Shown: in pieces, positions 10,201 through 20,384 of the stretch
Layout of the letters: every line of letters begins with the position of its first letter
How positions within the stretch are numbered: the first letter of the stretch is position 1
Origin: Mycteria americana
Taxonomy: Eukaryota; Chordata; Aves; Ciconiiformes; Ciconiidae
Direction: 5' to 3'
Assembly: GCF_035582795.1 (NCBI RefSeq)
Contig: NC_134368.1
Coordinates: forward strand, 372,001 to 436,000
Length of the DNA stretch: 64,000 nt
The notes under the pieces: model-generated
What the model saw: the letters and a program-made list of their open reading frames with translations, nothing else
Databases searched by the model: none
What the model was told of the DNA's origin: nothing
Translations under genes and position numbers: made by a program

Positions 10201-12966
10201 TCCTTCTGGCTGCCCCTCTACGGCAGCATGTGCTGCCGGCTGGCCGCCCAGCCCCGCTGCATGGCCGCCCCGGCGACGAGCGGCTTCCTCCGGCTGCAGG
10301 TGAGCGGGGACGGGGACGGGGATGGGACTGGGATGGGACTGGGATGGGACTGGGATGGGATGGGGACGGGACTGGGATGCTGGGATGGGATGGGGATGGG
10401 ATGGGATGCTGGGATGGGGATGGGATGGGGACGGGACTGGGGTGGGACTGGGGATGGGATGGGGACGGGACTGGGATGCTGCGATGGGATGGGGATGGGA
10501 TGGGATGCTGGGATGGGGATGGGATGGGGACGGGACTGGGATGGGACTGGGATGGGATGGGGACGGGACTGGGATGCTGGGATGGGATGGGGATGGGATG
10601 GGGACAGGGATGGGGACAGGACTGGGATGGGGTGGGGATGGGATGGGGACAGCGATGGGGACGGTGGTGGCACGAGCCCGCTGGCTCTCGGCAGTCCCTG
10701 CCGGCGGGCTCTGGGCTGCGGCGGGGATGGAGACCGGGGGATCCCCGTGCTGGGGAGGGGATGGGGTGTGGTGGGGCTGGGGGTCCCGGCGGGGCCGGGA
10801 ATGACCCCGGGGGGCCGGGGGGGCACGGTGCCTGCCGGTGCCCGCCGCGCTGACGGTGCCGGCTCCATGGGCAGCAGCCGGGGCCCGAGGCGCGGAGCGG
10901 GGCCCGTCTGTACTGCGTCCTGCGCGGCACCGACCTCCTCTGCTACCACGACCCCGGCGAGGCTGAAGCCGGGCTGGAGCCGGCCCTCACCATCGCCGTC
11001 AACAAGGTACGGCTGGGGCGGGGGCTGCGGGGGCCGCGGGGGCCGCGGGGGCTGACGGCTGCTGCCGCAGGAGACCCGCATCCGGGCAGCGGAGCGGGAG
11101 GGGCACGGGCAGCCCCACGGCATGGCCGTCACCAACCGCTACGGCGGCGAGGAGGTGACCCACACGCTGCTGGCCGAGAGCCGGGCCGAGGCGCAGCGAT
11201 GGATGGAGGCCTTCTGGCAGCACTTCTACGACATGAGTGAGTGCGGGCGGGACCCCCGTCCCGGCGGGACCCCCATCCCGGCGGGACCCCATCCCGGAGG
11301 GACCCCATCCCCATGGGACCCCCATCCCGGCGGGACCCCCATCCCCGTGGGACCCCATCCTGGAGGGACCCCATCCCCATGGGACCCCCATCCCGGCGGG
11401 ACCCCCATCCCCGTGGGACCCCATCCTGGAGGGACCCCATCCCCATGGGACCCCCATCCCGGCGGGACCCCCATCCCGGCAGGACCCCCAGCCCTGTGGG
11501 ACCCCCATCCCCGTGAGACCCCATCCTGGTGGGACCCCATCCCGGCGGGACCCCCATCCCCGTGGGACCCCCATCCCGGCGGGACCCCATCCCGGCGGGA
11601 CCCCATCCCGGTGGGACCCCCAGCCCGGCAGGACACCCATCCCCATGGGACCCCATCCCAGCGGGACCCCATCCCGGTGGGACCCCCATCCCAATGGGCC
11701 CCCCATCCCGGTGGCGCTGACCCCCGCGTCCCCAGGCCAGTGGAAGCAGTGCTGTGACGAGCTGATGAGGATCGAGGTGCCGCCGCCGCGCCGGCCGCCC
11801 GCCATGCTGCCCCGGCAGGGCTCGCTCTACCACGAGATGGGTGAGTGCCGGGGCCGGGGGGCTCTGCCTCTGCCTCTGCCTCTGCCTCCCTCCTCTCTGC
11901 TCTCCGCTAACCCGCTGCCGGGCGGCCCCGTCCTCGCCGCCCCGGCACCTCCCTAACGCCGCTGTTCTCTCGCTGCCCCGCTCTCCCCCCACCTTCCTCT
12001 GTCCCCCCCACCGCTGCCCTCTGTCCCCCCCATCTCTGTGTGTGTCCCCCCGCCTTCTCTGTGTCCCCCCGCCTTCTCCGTCCCCCCCCCCCGCCTTCTC
12101 CGTCCCCCCGTCTCCGGCGGCTCCAGCCCTGCCTGGCCCAGCCGTGCCCCCCTCCGCCTGCGAAGGGCTCCTGCTGCAGGATAACGCCGTCTCGGCGGAG
12201 ATCCGGGCTCTGCTCTCCTCCTATTACAGCGACAGGTGACGGGCGGGGGGCCGGGGACACCGCTGGGACAGCCGTGGGGGTGGCCCCCCCACGGGGCACG
12301 TCCCGGCCGTCCAGCCACGGGGCGCGTCCCGGCTGCCCCGGCTCCAGCGCTCGTCGCGGCCACGGGACACGTCCCGGCCACCTTGGCTCCCGTGCACGTC
12401 CTGGCCACGGGGCACGTCCCGGCCACGGGACACGTCCCGGCCGCCCTGGCTCCGGTGCACGTCCTGGCCACGGGACACGTCCCGGCCCCCCGGCCGTGGG
12501 GCACGTCTCTGCCCCAGCCGCCCCGTGCTGGCGTTGGCCGGTCCTGCCCCACGGCGCGGGAGCAGCTGGGGGTCCGGGGCGGCCGGCTGACCCCCGCTCT
12601 CCCCCACAGCTATTGATCCGGCCGATGACATCGAGGCGGTAACGGACATCCTGACGCGGCGGGCAGGGGGCCAGGCGCCGGGGACCCCCCCGTGGCTCTC
12701 CCTCTTCGAGGGTCCCCCCCCCCCGCGCCCCCCGCTCCGGCCGGACGGGCAGCCCCAGCCCCCCCCCCCGCCGCGCCTGGGGCCGCCCCCGCACCCTCTC
12801 CCTCGACGCCAAGCTCAGCACCCTGAAGGGGCGGGGGGCCCGGCGGGCAGCCCCCCCCGCGCGCCCCTCGCCCCCCGGCTCCAGCTCCTCCAGCAGCGGC
12901 AGCAGCAGCCCGGCCACGGAGCACGGCCCCCCCGCGCCCCACGGCCCCCTCCAGTCCCGGGTCTGA
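4240..12966 (+). CDS. RTKN: RTKN (rhotekin), Rho-GTP effector with two alternative first exons
   Basis: Alternative first exons are 1a (4240-4350, [20 protein letters not shown]) and 1b (6433-6504, [18 protein letters not shown]); both match known rhotekin N-termini and join in phase 0. Shared exons are 8537-8736, 8824-8885, 9023-9076, 9152-9269, 9471-9695, 9771-9865, 10193-10299, 10875-11006, 11071-11236, 11736-11840 and 12610-12966. The Rho-binding HR1 region is in the first shared exon ([20 protein letters not shown]). An anillin/rhotekin domain follows ([18 protein letters not shown]), then a PH domain ([16 protein letters not shown] to [13 protein letters not shown]), then a proline-rich tail ending in [10 protein letters not shown]. 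Rhotekin binds GTP-bound RhoA-C at the cortex and inhibits their GTPase activity. The last exon changes frame inside a C-run near 12,760-12,773. Removing one base gives about 563 aa, close to the human size. An assembly error is likely there; the unshifted frame would stop at 13,040. Confidence 0.96.
4880..5165. repeat. Tandem repeat in RTKN intron 1a
   Basis: Repeats of GGTCCCGGTTCCCCCGGTTC and GTCCCGGTGCA with G runs form three degenerate blocks of roughly 80-110 bp. Each larger block also carries a CAGCTGCAG-type core (4961, 5067). The repeat lies between the two alternative first exons and appears non-coding. Confidence 0.75.
5580..6075. repeat. Pyrimidine-rich CTGCACCCC tandem repeat in RTKN intron
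   Basis: Dozens of copies of CTGCACCCC or CTGCACCCCGTCCC run for about 0.5 kb, almost all C and T on the plus strand. The strong strand asymmetry (a homopurine/homopyrimidine tract) could form a triplex. It sits about 350 bp upstream of exon 1b. Confidence 0.85.
6200..6432 (+). promoter_or_regulatory. Presumed alternative promoter for RTKN exon 1b
   Basis: Exon 1b must have its own transcription start, because its coding sequence begins with the conserved alternative rhotekin start ([10 protein letters not shown]). The upstream DNA is very G-rich with no TATA box. The in-frame ATG at 6400 would add 11 residues; I prefer 6433 because human isoform b starts at the equivalent methionine. Confidence 0.4.
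6930..7725. repeat. 20-21 bp minisatellite in RTKN intron 1
   Basis: Roughly 38 degenerate copies of a 20-21 bp unit such as GCGTGGCACATCCGTGGGGT fill 0.8 kb. The GTGGGG core is nearly invariant and the CpG-containing half is variable. Because the unit has no fixed stop codon, long artefactual open frames run through on both strands. Confidence 0.9.
8045..8405. repeat. GGCTGGGACCCCCCAG minisatellite upstream of RTKN exon 2
   Basis: About fifteen copies of alternating units of the form GGGTGCATGGCTGGGACCCC, with an interspersed CCAGCCCATGTGC element. They end about 130 bp before the acceptor of the first shared rhotekin exon (8537). Confidence 0.9.
10308..10665. repeat. GGGATGGGACT minisatellite in RTKN intron
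   Basis: Copies of GGATGGGACTGGGAT, mixed with GGATGGGGACGGG and a longer higher-order block containing GATGCTGGGATGGG that recurs about every 100-120 bp. It begins right after the donor of exon 10193-10299. The G clusters are of the kind that form G-quadruplexes on the transcribed RNA. Confidence 0.9.
11255..11720. repeat. 17-18 bp CCCCATCCCGGCGGGAC minisatellite in RTKN intron
   Basis: About 26 copies fill almost the whole intron between the PH-domain exon (ending 11236) and the next exon (11736). Larger blocks of about 69 bp, alternating CCGGCGGGACCC, CCCGTGGGACCC and CTGGAGGGACCC, are repeated, so the array grew by nested duplication. Confidence 0.9.
12127..12235 (+). other. Possible cassette exon giving an alternative RTKN C-terminus
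   Basis: A 109-nt segment has a CAG acceptor after a long pyrimidine tract and a CAG/GTGACG donor, and is open in the phase left by exon 11736-11840. It would encode [36 protein letters not shown]. The length is not a multiple of three, so inclusion changes the frame of the last exon and ends the protein after two more residues (SY). I do not recall this peptide in mammalian rhotekin, whose SLYHEM joins directly to AI(E/D)P. Real cassette exon or chance are both possible. Confidence 0.35.
12285..12505. repeat. CACGGGACACGTCCCGGCC tandem repeat in last RTKN intron
   Basis: About ten copies of a 19-20 bp unit containing GGGACACGTCCC, itself a near-palindrome with a CACGTC core, alternate with GGCTCCGGTGCACGTCC. 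It lies between the possible cassette exon and the final exon. Confidence 0.8.
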
Positions 12967-13463
12967 GCCTGGGGACCTGCAGGACCCCGGGGGGGGGGGA
13001 CCCCCACCCTCCAGCCCCCAGGGCGGCCGTGGAGCGGTGACACCGCAGGGGGTCCTGCCCGGGGGGGGGGGGGGCGAGGGCTCCCAGCTTCTTTTCTTGG
13101 GGAGAAACTGGAATTTCTGCCGCCCTGCGCCGGGGGGGGTGGGGGGCCGGGGGGGTGACCCCCACCAAAGGGGTAGGGGGGCTGTTCCCCCCCCAGGATG
13201 GGTGCTGGGGGCTGACACCCCCCCTCATTGCAAGGTGGGTGCTGGGGTCCCCCCCCGGGTGGGTGCTCAGGGCAGACCCCCAGGTACCGTGGGCGTGGGT
13301 CTAACCCGGGGGGTGCGCAGGGACCCCCCAGCTCTGCTTTCCCTCACCTCTAACCCCGGGCCCCCCCCCCACCGCCCCTCCCGGGGGGGGCAGCGCCCCC
13401 CGGCAGGGACCAGCCCTGGCCCCCCCCGGCCAGGGACCCAGAGCTGCCACCTCATTAATATGC

Positions 13464-13476
13464 ATTAAAATTTATT
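13464..13476. terminator. Abutting polyadenylation signals of RTKN (+) and the drebrin-like gene (-)
   Basis: The plus strand reads ATTAAA at 13464-13469, about 500 nt after the RTKN stop. The minus strand reads AATAAA at 13476-13471, about 310 nt after the drebrin-like stop. The two convergent genes therefore use hexamers one base apart, and their 3' ends probably overlap by tens of bases. Confidence 0.7.
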
Positions 13477-13787
13477 TAACAGCCGCTGTGTCTGATGGGG
13501 GGGGGGTCCCTCTGCCCGGCCTGGCCTCCCTGGGGTGGGGGTCCGTGCCCCCCCCCGTGCCACCACCGGTGTGGCGGGGGCTGGGGGCACCGGCTCCCTC
13601 CCAAAGCTGCTATTGGGGTGCAAATGGGGGGTGGGGGGGATGGGGGTGAGCCGGGGCGGGGGGGGGTGTGCTGGGGGGGGGGTGTGGGAAGGGTCTGCGG
13701 TGCATGGGGCAGGGGTGTCGGGGGGACGGGACCGGCAACCGCGGTGCCACACGGATGCCCCCCTCGGGGGGCTGCTGGCCCCCCCGG

Positions 13788-16700
13788 CTACACGGCGTGG
13801 GGGGAGAGGTCCTCGTCCTCCGCGGGGGGGCTGGTGCCCCCGGGCAGCGGCGGGTGGGGGGCGTCGCGGGCCAGCAGCAGGGCGAAGCCTGGGCAGAGAG
13901 AGGGTTGGGGGGCAGAGAGAGGGTTGGGGGGCTGAGCCCGGCGCAGGGGGGGCCGGGGGTCCGGGGGTGGGGGTTCGGGGGTACCTGGCTTGGCCTTGTA
14001 CAGGGGCTGTGGCAGGAGGATGCTGTCGCCGGGCTCGTCCCTCTGCAAGATGGGGGGGCCCTGAGGGGTGCCCGCGACCCCCAGCCGTGCCCAGCCCCCC
14101 CGCCCAGGGGACCCCCCCCCCCCCCAGCCCCATCGCCCAGCCCTGCCCCTGCGTCCGGCCCCGTCCTGCCCCCCCCCCCCCCCCCCAGCCTTCCCCCCCC
14201 AACATCAGTCCTGTCCCACCCCCCCAGCCCCATCCTGACCCCCAGGACCAGCCCCCCCCCCGCCTTGTCCCCCGCCTGCCCCCTCCCAACCATGGCCCCC
14301 AGCCCCACCGTACCTCTCCCGGGAGGGGGTCCCGCTCCCAGGGGGGTGGCCAGCCCCCCCGCTCGTGGCCCCCGATGCTGTTGTGCCCCGAGTCACCCCG
14401 GGCCGGCTCCTGCCCCACAGGCCCTATGGGGAGAGGGGCAGGCTGAGCCCCACGGCAGCCCCAGCGCCTGGGCTGGGGGCTGTGGTGTGGGACCCCCCCA
14501 GCCCCACGCGGGGGTCCCGGCCACCCACCTGGCTGCGGTCCCCGGGCTGCCAGGCGGGGGGGGCTGGGGCTGCGCGGGGGGGTCCCGGCCTGGGGCATCG
14601 GGGCAGGCACCAGCCCGGGCAGGGGGGACCCCCCCCGGGGGCTCGGGACCCCCTCGCCCGGCCCCACCAGCAGCCCCGGGGACCCCCACGCCGGGGGGCT
14701 GGGGAGGGGGTAGGGGTCCGGGGGGGGCCCCTCCTCGTCCTGGGGGGGGGTCACAGCCTCCTTGGCGCCCGGGGGGGGCTGCCAGGGGGGGCTGCTGGTA
14801 GACCCCAGCCCGGGAGTGCTGCGGGGGGGCAGGGGCTCTGCCCCACAAGTGCTGTCAGGGGACCCCGACCCGGGGGGGGCAGGGGGGCACCCCGTCCTGG
14901 GGGGGCTGGGGGGGGGCAGGGGCCCGGGCCCTGGCCGAGGCACGGCGGGGGGGGACCCTGTCCCTGCCCCTGTCCCCGCCGGGCTGGGGGGCCCCCAGGT
15001 GGCAGAGGGAGGGGTGGGGGCTGTCCCTATGGGGCTGGCCAGAGGGGGGGCCCCTGCCCCCACCGGGCTGGGGGGGGTCCCCATGCCGGCACAGGGAGGG
15101 GACCTTGTCCCTGTGGGGCTGGTGGCATGGGGGGGCCCTGCCCTGGCTGGGCTGGGGGGGCTCCCCAGGGTGGCACAGGGAGGGGTCCCCCTCCCCGTGG
15201 GGCTGGCGGGGGTCCCGGTGGGGGCATGTTGGGGGGTCCCTGTCCCCATGGGGCTGGGGGGGCTGCCCAGGGCGGCACAGGGAGGGGTCCCTCTCCCCGT
15301 GGGAGTCCCGGTGGGGGCACAGGGAGGGGTCCCCCTCCCCGTGGGGCTGGTGGGGAGGGGGGGCTGGGGTCGACACGGGCTGGGGGGGGGCGCAGCCCTG
15401 AATGCCCCGGGGTGGAGGGGTCCGGGCGAGGGCGGGGGGTCCGGCCGGCGGAAGATGAAGGCCGACTCCGTCAGGCTGCGCTGGTACCGCAGGAACGGCC
15501 GCCGGGCACCTGGGGCACGGGGGGGGGGGGGGGTCAGCAGCCGGCCCCGCCTGTCCGGGGGGCAGCGACCCCCACCGCCGCCCCGTGCCCCCCGACGGGC
15601 AGCGCCCGTGCGCCCGACCCGGCATCACCCCCCCGCCGTGGGGGCACCTACCGGGCCTGGTGCCGAGAGCGGGGGCGGGCAGTGGGGTGCCGGAGGTGGA
15701 CCCCGAGCGCTCCCGCTGCCGGAAGAAATCCCGCGGGTTCTGCGAGCGCTGGGAGACGAGGACGGCCGCCTCCTGCCGACACCCAGAGACCCGTCAGCGA
15801 GGCCACGGCACGGCCACGCGGCCCCACGGCACGGCCACGCGGCACAGGACGGGGTGCCCGTCCCCGGCACTCACGGCCGCCTTCTCGATGGACTCGCTGC
15901 GCCGGCCGCGGTCCCGCATGGCCTCCTCGTGCTCCCGCTGCTGCTGCTCCTGTGGGGACAGGGACAGGGACAGGGAGGGGCGGGCAGCCCCCGGCCCCCG
16001 GCCCCCCCGGCCCCCCGGCCCAGCCGCCCCGCTCACCCATCGCGCCTTCTCCTTCCTCCGCTCCTCCGCCTCCAGCCGCGCCTGCTCCTTCCTGCGGGGC
16101 AGGGAGCGTCAAGGATCGGGGGGAGCAGCCGTGGGGCGCAGGAGCCTCTGGGTGCTGCTGGGGGTCTCTGCGCTCGGGGCCGCGTGGGATGGGGGGCACG
16201 GGGACGGGGAAGCCGGGGGTGCAGGGGGCTGGGGTCCCAGGGTGGGTGTCCACGGTGGGAGACCCCATGGGGCTGGGGGCACCGTGGGTCCCACCGTGGG
16301 AACCCGCGGCGAGAGCGCCCAGTGGGGCTGGGGGCACTGTGGGGCGCAGGGGGCTGTGGGTGCCACCGTGGGCACCGGTGCGGGGCTCAGGGGCCGTCCC
16401 GCGCCCCCGCCCTCACCGCTGCTCCTCGATCATCCGCTCCTTCTCCCTGAAGCGGAGCTCGCGCTCGGCCGCCTCCCGCCTCTCCTCCTCCATCCGCTCC
16501 CGCTCCCAGCGCTTGCGCTCCTCCAGCGCCCGCCGCCGCTCCTCCTCCTTGCGCTGCTCCTCCTCGCGCTGCGGACGCACCGCGCTCAGCGCCGGGACCC
16601 TCGCCGGCCTCGGCACAGGGCTCGGCACAGGGACCCCCAGCGGGCTCAGCCCCCGGCACCCCCACGGCCTGAGCCAGCAGCCGTGACCCCGGTCCCGGGG

Positions 16701-19700
16701 ATGCCGGGGGGGGGGGGGGGGGTCGTCAGGGGTGCACCCAGCACCCATGCCCACCCGCCCCTCACCTCGGCCTGGGCCCAGAAGGAATCCCGCTTGGTCC
16801 GGCGGATCTCCAGCGCCGGGTTGGTCTTGCGGTAGTTGGTGCCCTGCGGGGACCGAGCTGGGGTCTCAGGGCAGGACCCCCCGGCCCCCCCCCCCCCCCC
16901 CCAGCCAAGGACCCCCAGGAGGGCACCGGGGAAGGGCGGGCGAGAGCCCCATCGCCCCGCCGGGTGCCCCCCTGGCCGCGGGCACGTCCCGCACCGGGAC
17001 CCGACCCCCCCCCCCGCCCCCGACTCACCACCAGCTCCTGGGCGTCCGGGGGGGGCACCCTCCTGGCGAGGGGGGGTGCGGCGGCGGGGGCCAGCTGTGC
17101 CAGCGCTCGGCTCAGCCCCTCCTGCGTCACCTCCTCGGCGCGGCGGGCGCTCAGCACCACGCTGGCCTCCTGCCGCCGAGACGGGACGGCGTCACCCCCC
17201 CCCCCACCACCCCGTCCCGTCCCGAGCACCCATAGCCCCCCCCCCCCCCAAACAACGCTCCGCTCCCCCCCCTCCCGGGATGGATTTGCAGCCTCCCCGG
17301 GGGAATCCTGGCACCATTCCCTTGCACGCGCTCGCCGGCTCCAGATGTGGGGCTGGATCCAGATGTGGAGGGGGACAGATCCAGATATAGGACCCAGCCG
17401 GATCTCCAGGGGCTGGGATATGGGAGCAGAAGGGGGGGGGGGGGCGGGGGGGGGGGGCAGGATCCGGCACGGGGAAGGGGGGGGGCAGGGAGCCCAACCG
17501 CAACCCCGGCTCGTCGGCCAAGGCTGGGAACTGGGAACGTCGGCGTCTGAGTCAGCAGAGCCAGGAATGCACCCAGCGCGGCAAGCAAAGGTCGGGGCTG
17601 GCCGGGACGGGGCGGGGGGGGGACACACGGGGGGCACGGGACGCAGTCCCCAGCCCCGGCCCCCCCTTCAGGGGGGGCCGGGGCTGGGGACTGCGTCCCG
17701 TGCCCCCCATAAACTCACCCTGAAGAAAGCTCTGATGGCGGGCAGATGCCCGGCACACGCCTCACGCTGGGACTCGGGTGCCTTCTCCCCGACCTGGCAC
17801 CGGCACGCACCGCTTAGGTTGCCACCCCGTGCCACGTCCCTGTCCCCCGGGAGCGGGGGGTGTGTGTCGTGTGTCCCGTGTCCCCCCCGTCCCCCCCCCG
17901 GTCCCAACCAAGCCCTGCACTCACCCAGCTGATGAGGACGATGCGGTGAGCGCCGGTGCTGGGGTCTTGGATGCGGCACAGCCCGTACATGATGCTGGTG
18001 GTGGAGAATTTCCCGGCCAGCTCATCCGGACCCCCGGCTGTGCAAGGAGGGGGGTGGTCGGGGGGGGGGGGGGGGGTTGGTGGGTGCAGTAGGACAACCC
18101 CCCCCCCCCGGTCACCCCCTCTTCAGCGTGGCTCCCCTGTTACCTCCGGAGTCCAGGAGCTTGAGGTCATGGTGCTTCTCGTAGGCAAAGATGGCCCTGG
18201 GGGGGGGGTGTCAGGGTTGGGGGGTCAGCGGAGCAGCACGGGCAGCTGCCCTCGTCCCCACAAGGTCACCCGTGGCAGGCAGCATGGCCACCGGGACGTC
18301 CACGGCTGCAGCAGGCGGTGGCCACCGACCCGCTCCGGGCAGCGCCGGCCGGTGGATGCCCCCCCCCGCCCCCGGGGGGCAGCGGGGCCGGTGGCAGCGG
18401 CTCTCCCGGGGGAGGGAGCCGGGAGCTGCCCCGGGGGGGGGGACGGGGGGAGGCAGCCTGGGGACCTGCCGGCCCGGGGACACCCCCCCGTGCCCCCCTC
18501 GTGCCGCCTGCCCGGGCTGAATTCGTGGAAGTGCCGCAGGCAGCATCCGCCCCGGGGACAATGGGGCCGCGGGAAGCGTCGCAGCGGCACGGCCCCCCCC
18601 TGGCCCCGGCCCCCGGGGCTGCCCCCGGCCCAAGCCCCTCCGGGCGATGCTGGCGATGCCCAGCACCGCGCTGGCACCGCACGCGGTGCCCGGGACCCTG
18701 CCACCGGCCAGGCAGACCCCGACCCGCTGGCCCCCGTCGGCCCCGTCCTCCCCCTGCCTGCCCAGAGGGAGAAGCAGCCCCGGCCCCCCGGCTGTGCCGG
18801 GACGCCTGCCCGGGGCCGGGGACCGGGGGGGCTCCGGGGCCGGGGACTCCTCGCTGGCGGAGGCCCTGGCCGGGCATTCCCCGCCGGCGCTGCTGCCTCT
18901 TTGTCTCCGCATGGCTCCGATTACACACGCATGTGGCGGCACGCCGCGCTCCACGCCGGCCGGGACACGGCACGGCACGGCTCCGGGAGCACACGTACAG
19001 CGTGGCACGGCGCGGCACGGCGCGGCGTGGCAGGGCACGGCAGGGCTCGGCAGGGCGTATCGCAGCGCGGCGTGGCACTGGCACGTCGTGGCACACCACG
19101 GCACGGCACGGCATGGCACGGCATGGCAAGCCGGGGCAGGGCACGCTGGCTGCACGCGGCAGGCCTGGCCGGCAGCGGGAACAGGCGCTGGAGCTGGGCC
19201 AGCCGCGCTCCAGCACCGCGGCCTGCGGGCCGGCACAGCGGTTCAGGGGCAGAGGCCAGCGCCCGGGCGGCCGGCGGCCTCGCGGCCCAGCCGAGCGTGC
19301 CGCTGCGGGGCGGCGAGGTGAGGGGCGGCCACGGGTGCCGGTGCCGCTCCGGTGCCGTCGCCCCCCACGCCGCCGCCGTCGCCCACCCGGGGCCCTGCCG
19401 GCGATGTCGGCCCGGCGAGGCGAGGCCACGCCGGCTCAGGCCGCGGCGCGGGGTTTCAGGGGGAAGCCGGCTCCAGCCCCGCGCCCGCGGCACCGTCCCG
19501 GGACGGGCGCCCGGCCCGGTGGGGACCGGGGACCCCCGGGGGCAGGCGGGACCCCGCTCCCCCCCCCCACCACCCCGCGGCGGAGGGCGGGGGCGCAGCC
19601 GGGCAGGGCACCCCGACCGCCCGGGCACCCGCGGGTGCCCCCGGCGCCTTCCCCGGCCCCGGCCCGCCCGGCCGCCGCAGCGGGAGCCGGTGCCGGGTTC

Positions 19701-20167
19701 CCGGCGGCCCCCGGCGCACCCACCCCCCCCCCCCCGCGCTGTGCCCCGGGCCCCGGCGCCGCTCCCAGCCCGGCGGCGGCGGGACCGGGCGGGGCGGGGC
19801 CGGAGCGGGCGCCCGGTTCCCAGCGCGGCTCGGCGGGCGGGGCTCAGCCCCGGGACCGCGGGCCCGTCCCGGCGCCCCCGGCAGCCCCCCCGCCCCCGCG
19901 TCCCGCCCGGGACCCCGGTGCGCCCCGGGCCGCCCCCGTCCCGGTGCCGCTGCCCGGTGCGGCTCGGACCCCCCCGCCGCCGCCCGCGCCCCGCTGCGCC
20001 GCCGCCCGCCCTGCCCGTGCCGCTGCCCGCTGCCCGCTGCCCGCCGCCCGGTGCCGGTGCCGGTGCCGTCCCCGGCCTCACCAGTTGGTCCCGGCCCGGG
20101 GGTTGCCCACGTCCTCCTTGGCCGCCAGCAGCGCCAGCCGGTGCCGCTCCAGCCCCGGGGCCGCCAT
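13788..20167 (-). CDS. Drebrin-family actin-binding protein (ADF-H + coiled coil + proline-rich tail), unnamed paralogue
   Basis: Fourteen exons close perfectly in phase (2,199 nt, 732 aa): 20167-20082, 18196-18144, 18037-17925, 17793-17719, 17169-17029, 16843-16766, 16568-16417, 16091-16037, 15949-15875, 15772-15652, 15509-14529, 14423-14314, 14042-13985 and 13888-13788. Residues 1-130 form an ADF-homology domain like drebrin and DBNL (AIFAYEKHHDLKLLDSG, SIMYGLCRIQDPSTGAHRIV, EACAGHLPAI). Residues 157-182 hold GTNYRKTNPALEIRRTKRDS FW, the drebrin motif. Residues 180-275 are a highly charged coiled coil (EEEQRKEEERRRALEERKRW). SQRSQNPRDFFRQRERS then matches the drebrin/DBNL (N/H)PREFFKQ(Q/K)ER motif. 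Residues 340-640 are proline-rich and low-complexity, and there is no C-terminal SH3, unlike DBNL. It should bind F-actin. It is neither a clear DBN1 nor DBNL. Identity of the family is firm; the orthologue name is not. Confidence 0.85.
14985..15345 (-). repeat. Coding proline-rich minisatellite inside the large exon of the drebrin-like gene
   Basis: Imperfect units of about 55-65 bp, with GGGGCTGG, GGGTCCC and GGCACAGGGAGGGG elements on the plus strand, repeat about six times. They stay in one open frame on the minus strand, encoding blocks like TGTPASPTGRGTPPCA. The unit length varies only in ways that keep the frame, consistent with translation. Confidence 0.65.
17629..17708. repeat. Perfect inverted repeat, 38-bp arms, 4-nt loop
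   Basis: The left arm 17629-17666 (begins GGGGGGCACGGGACGCAG, ends GGCCCCCCC) and right arm 17671-17708 are exact reverse complements over 38 bases, separated by TTCA. The right arm ends 10 nt from the splice donor (17718) of exon 17793-17719 of the drebrin-like gene, on its intron side. In the nascent RNA the stem would form immediately downstream of the 5' splice site. Confidence 0.95.
18955..19145. repeat. GGCACGGC / GGCACGGCAT simple repeat in drebrin-like intron 1
   Basis: Degenerate 5- and 10-bp units (CACGG, CATGG, CGTGG) with many CpG/TpG transitions. This is a decaying CpG-rich simple repeat in the long first intron. Confidence 0.75.
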
Positions 20168-20384
20168 CCCGCGCCCGCCGCCCCGCAGCCCCGCGGCCCC
20201 TGCGCCCGCCCCGCCCCCGCCCCGCCGCCCACGGGCGGGACCGGGCGGCACCGGGCGGGGCGGGGGCGGCGGCGGCGCCGGGCGGGCGGGGCGGGCGCGG
20301 GGGGACGCGGGGCGCGGCCGGGGCCGGGGCCGGGGCCGGGGCCCGCGGGGGAGCAACCGGGACACCGGGCGCTGGACGCGCTGG

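Noticed and set aside
13788-20167. Naming the drebrin-like gene DBNL or DBN1
   Set aside because: No SH3 domain as in DBNL, a tail unlike DBN1, and neither human gene lies in this syntenic block.
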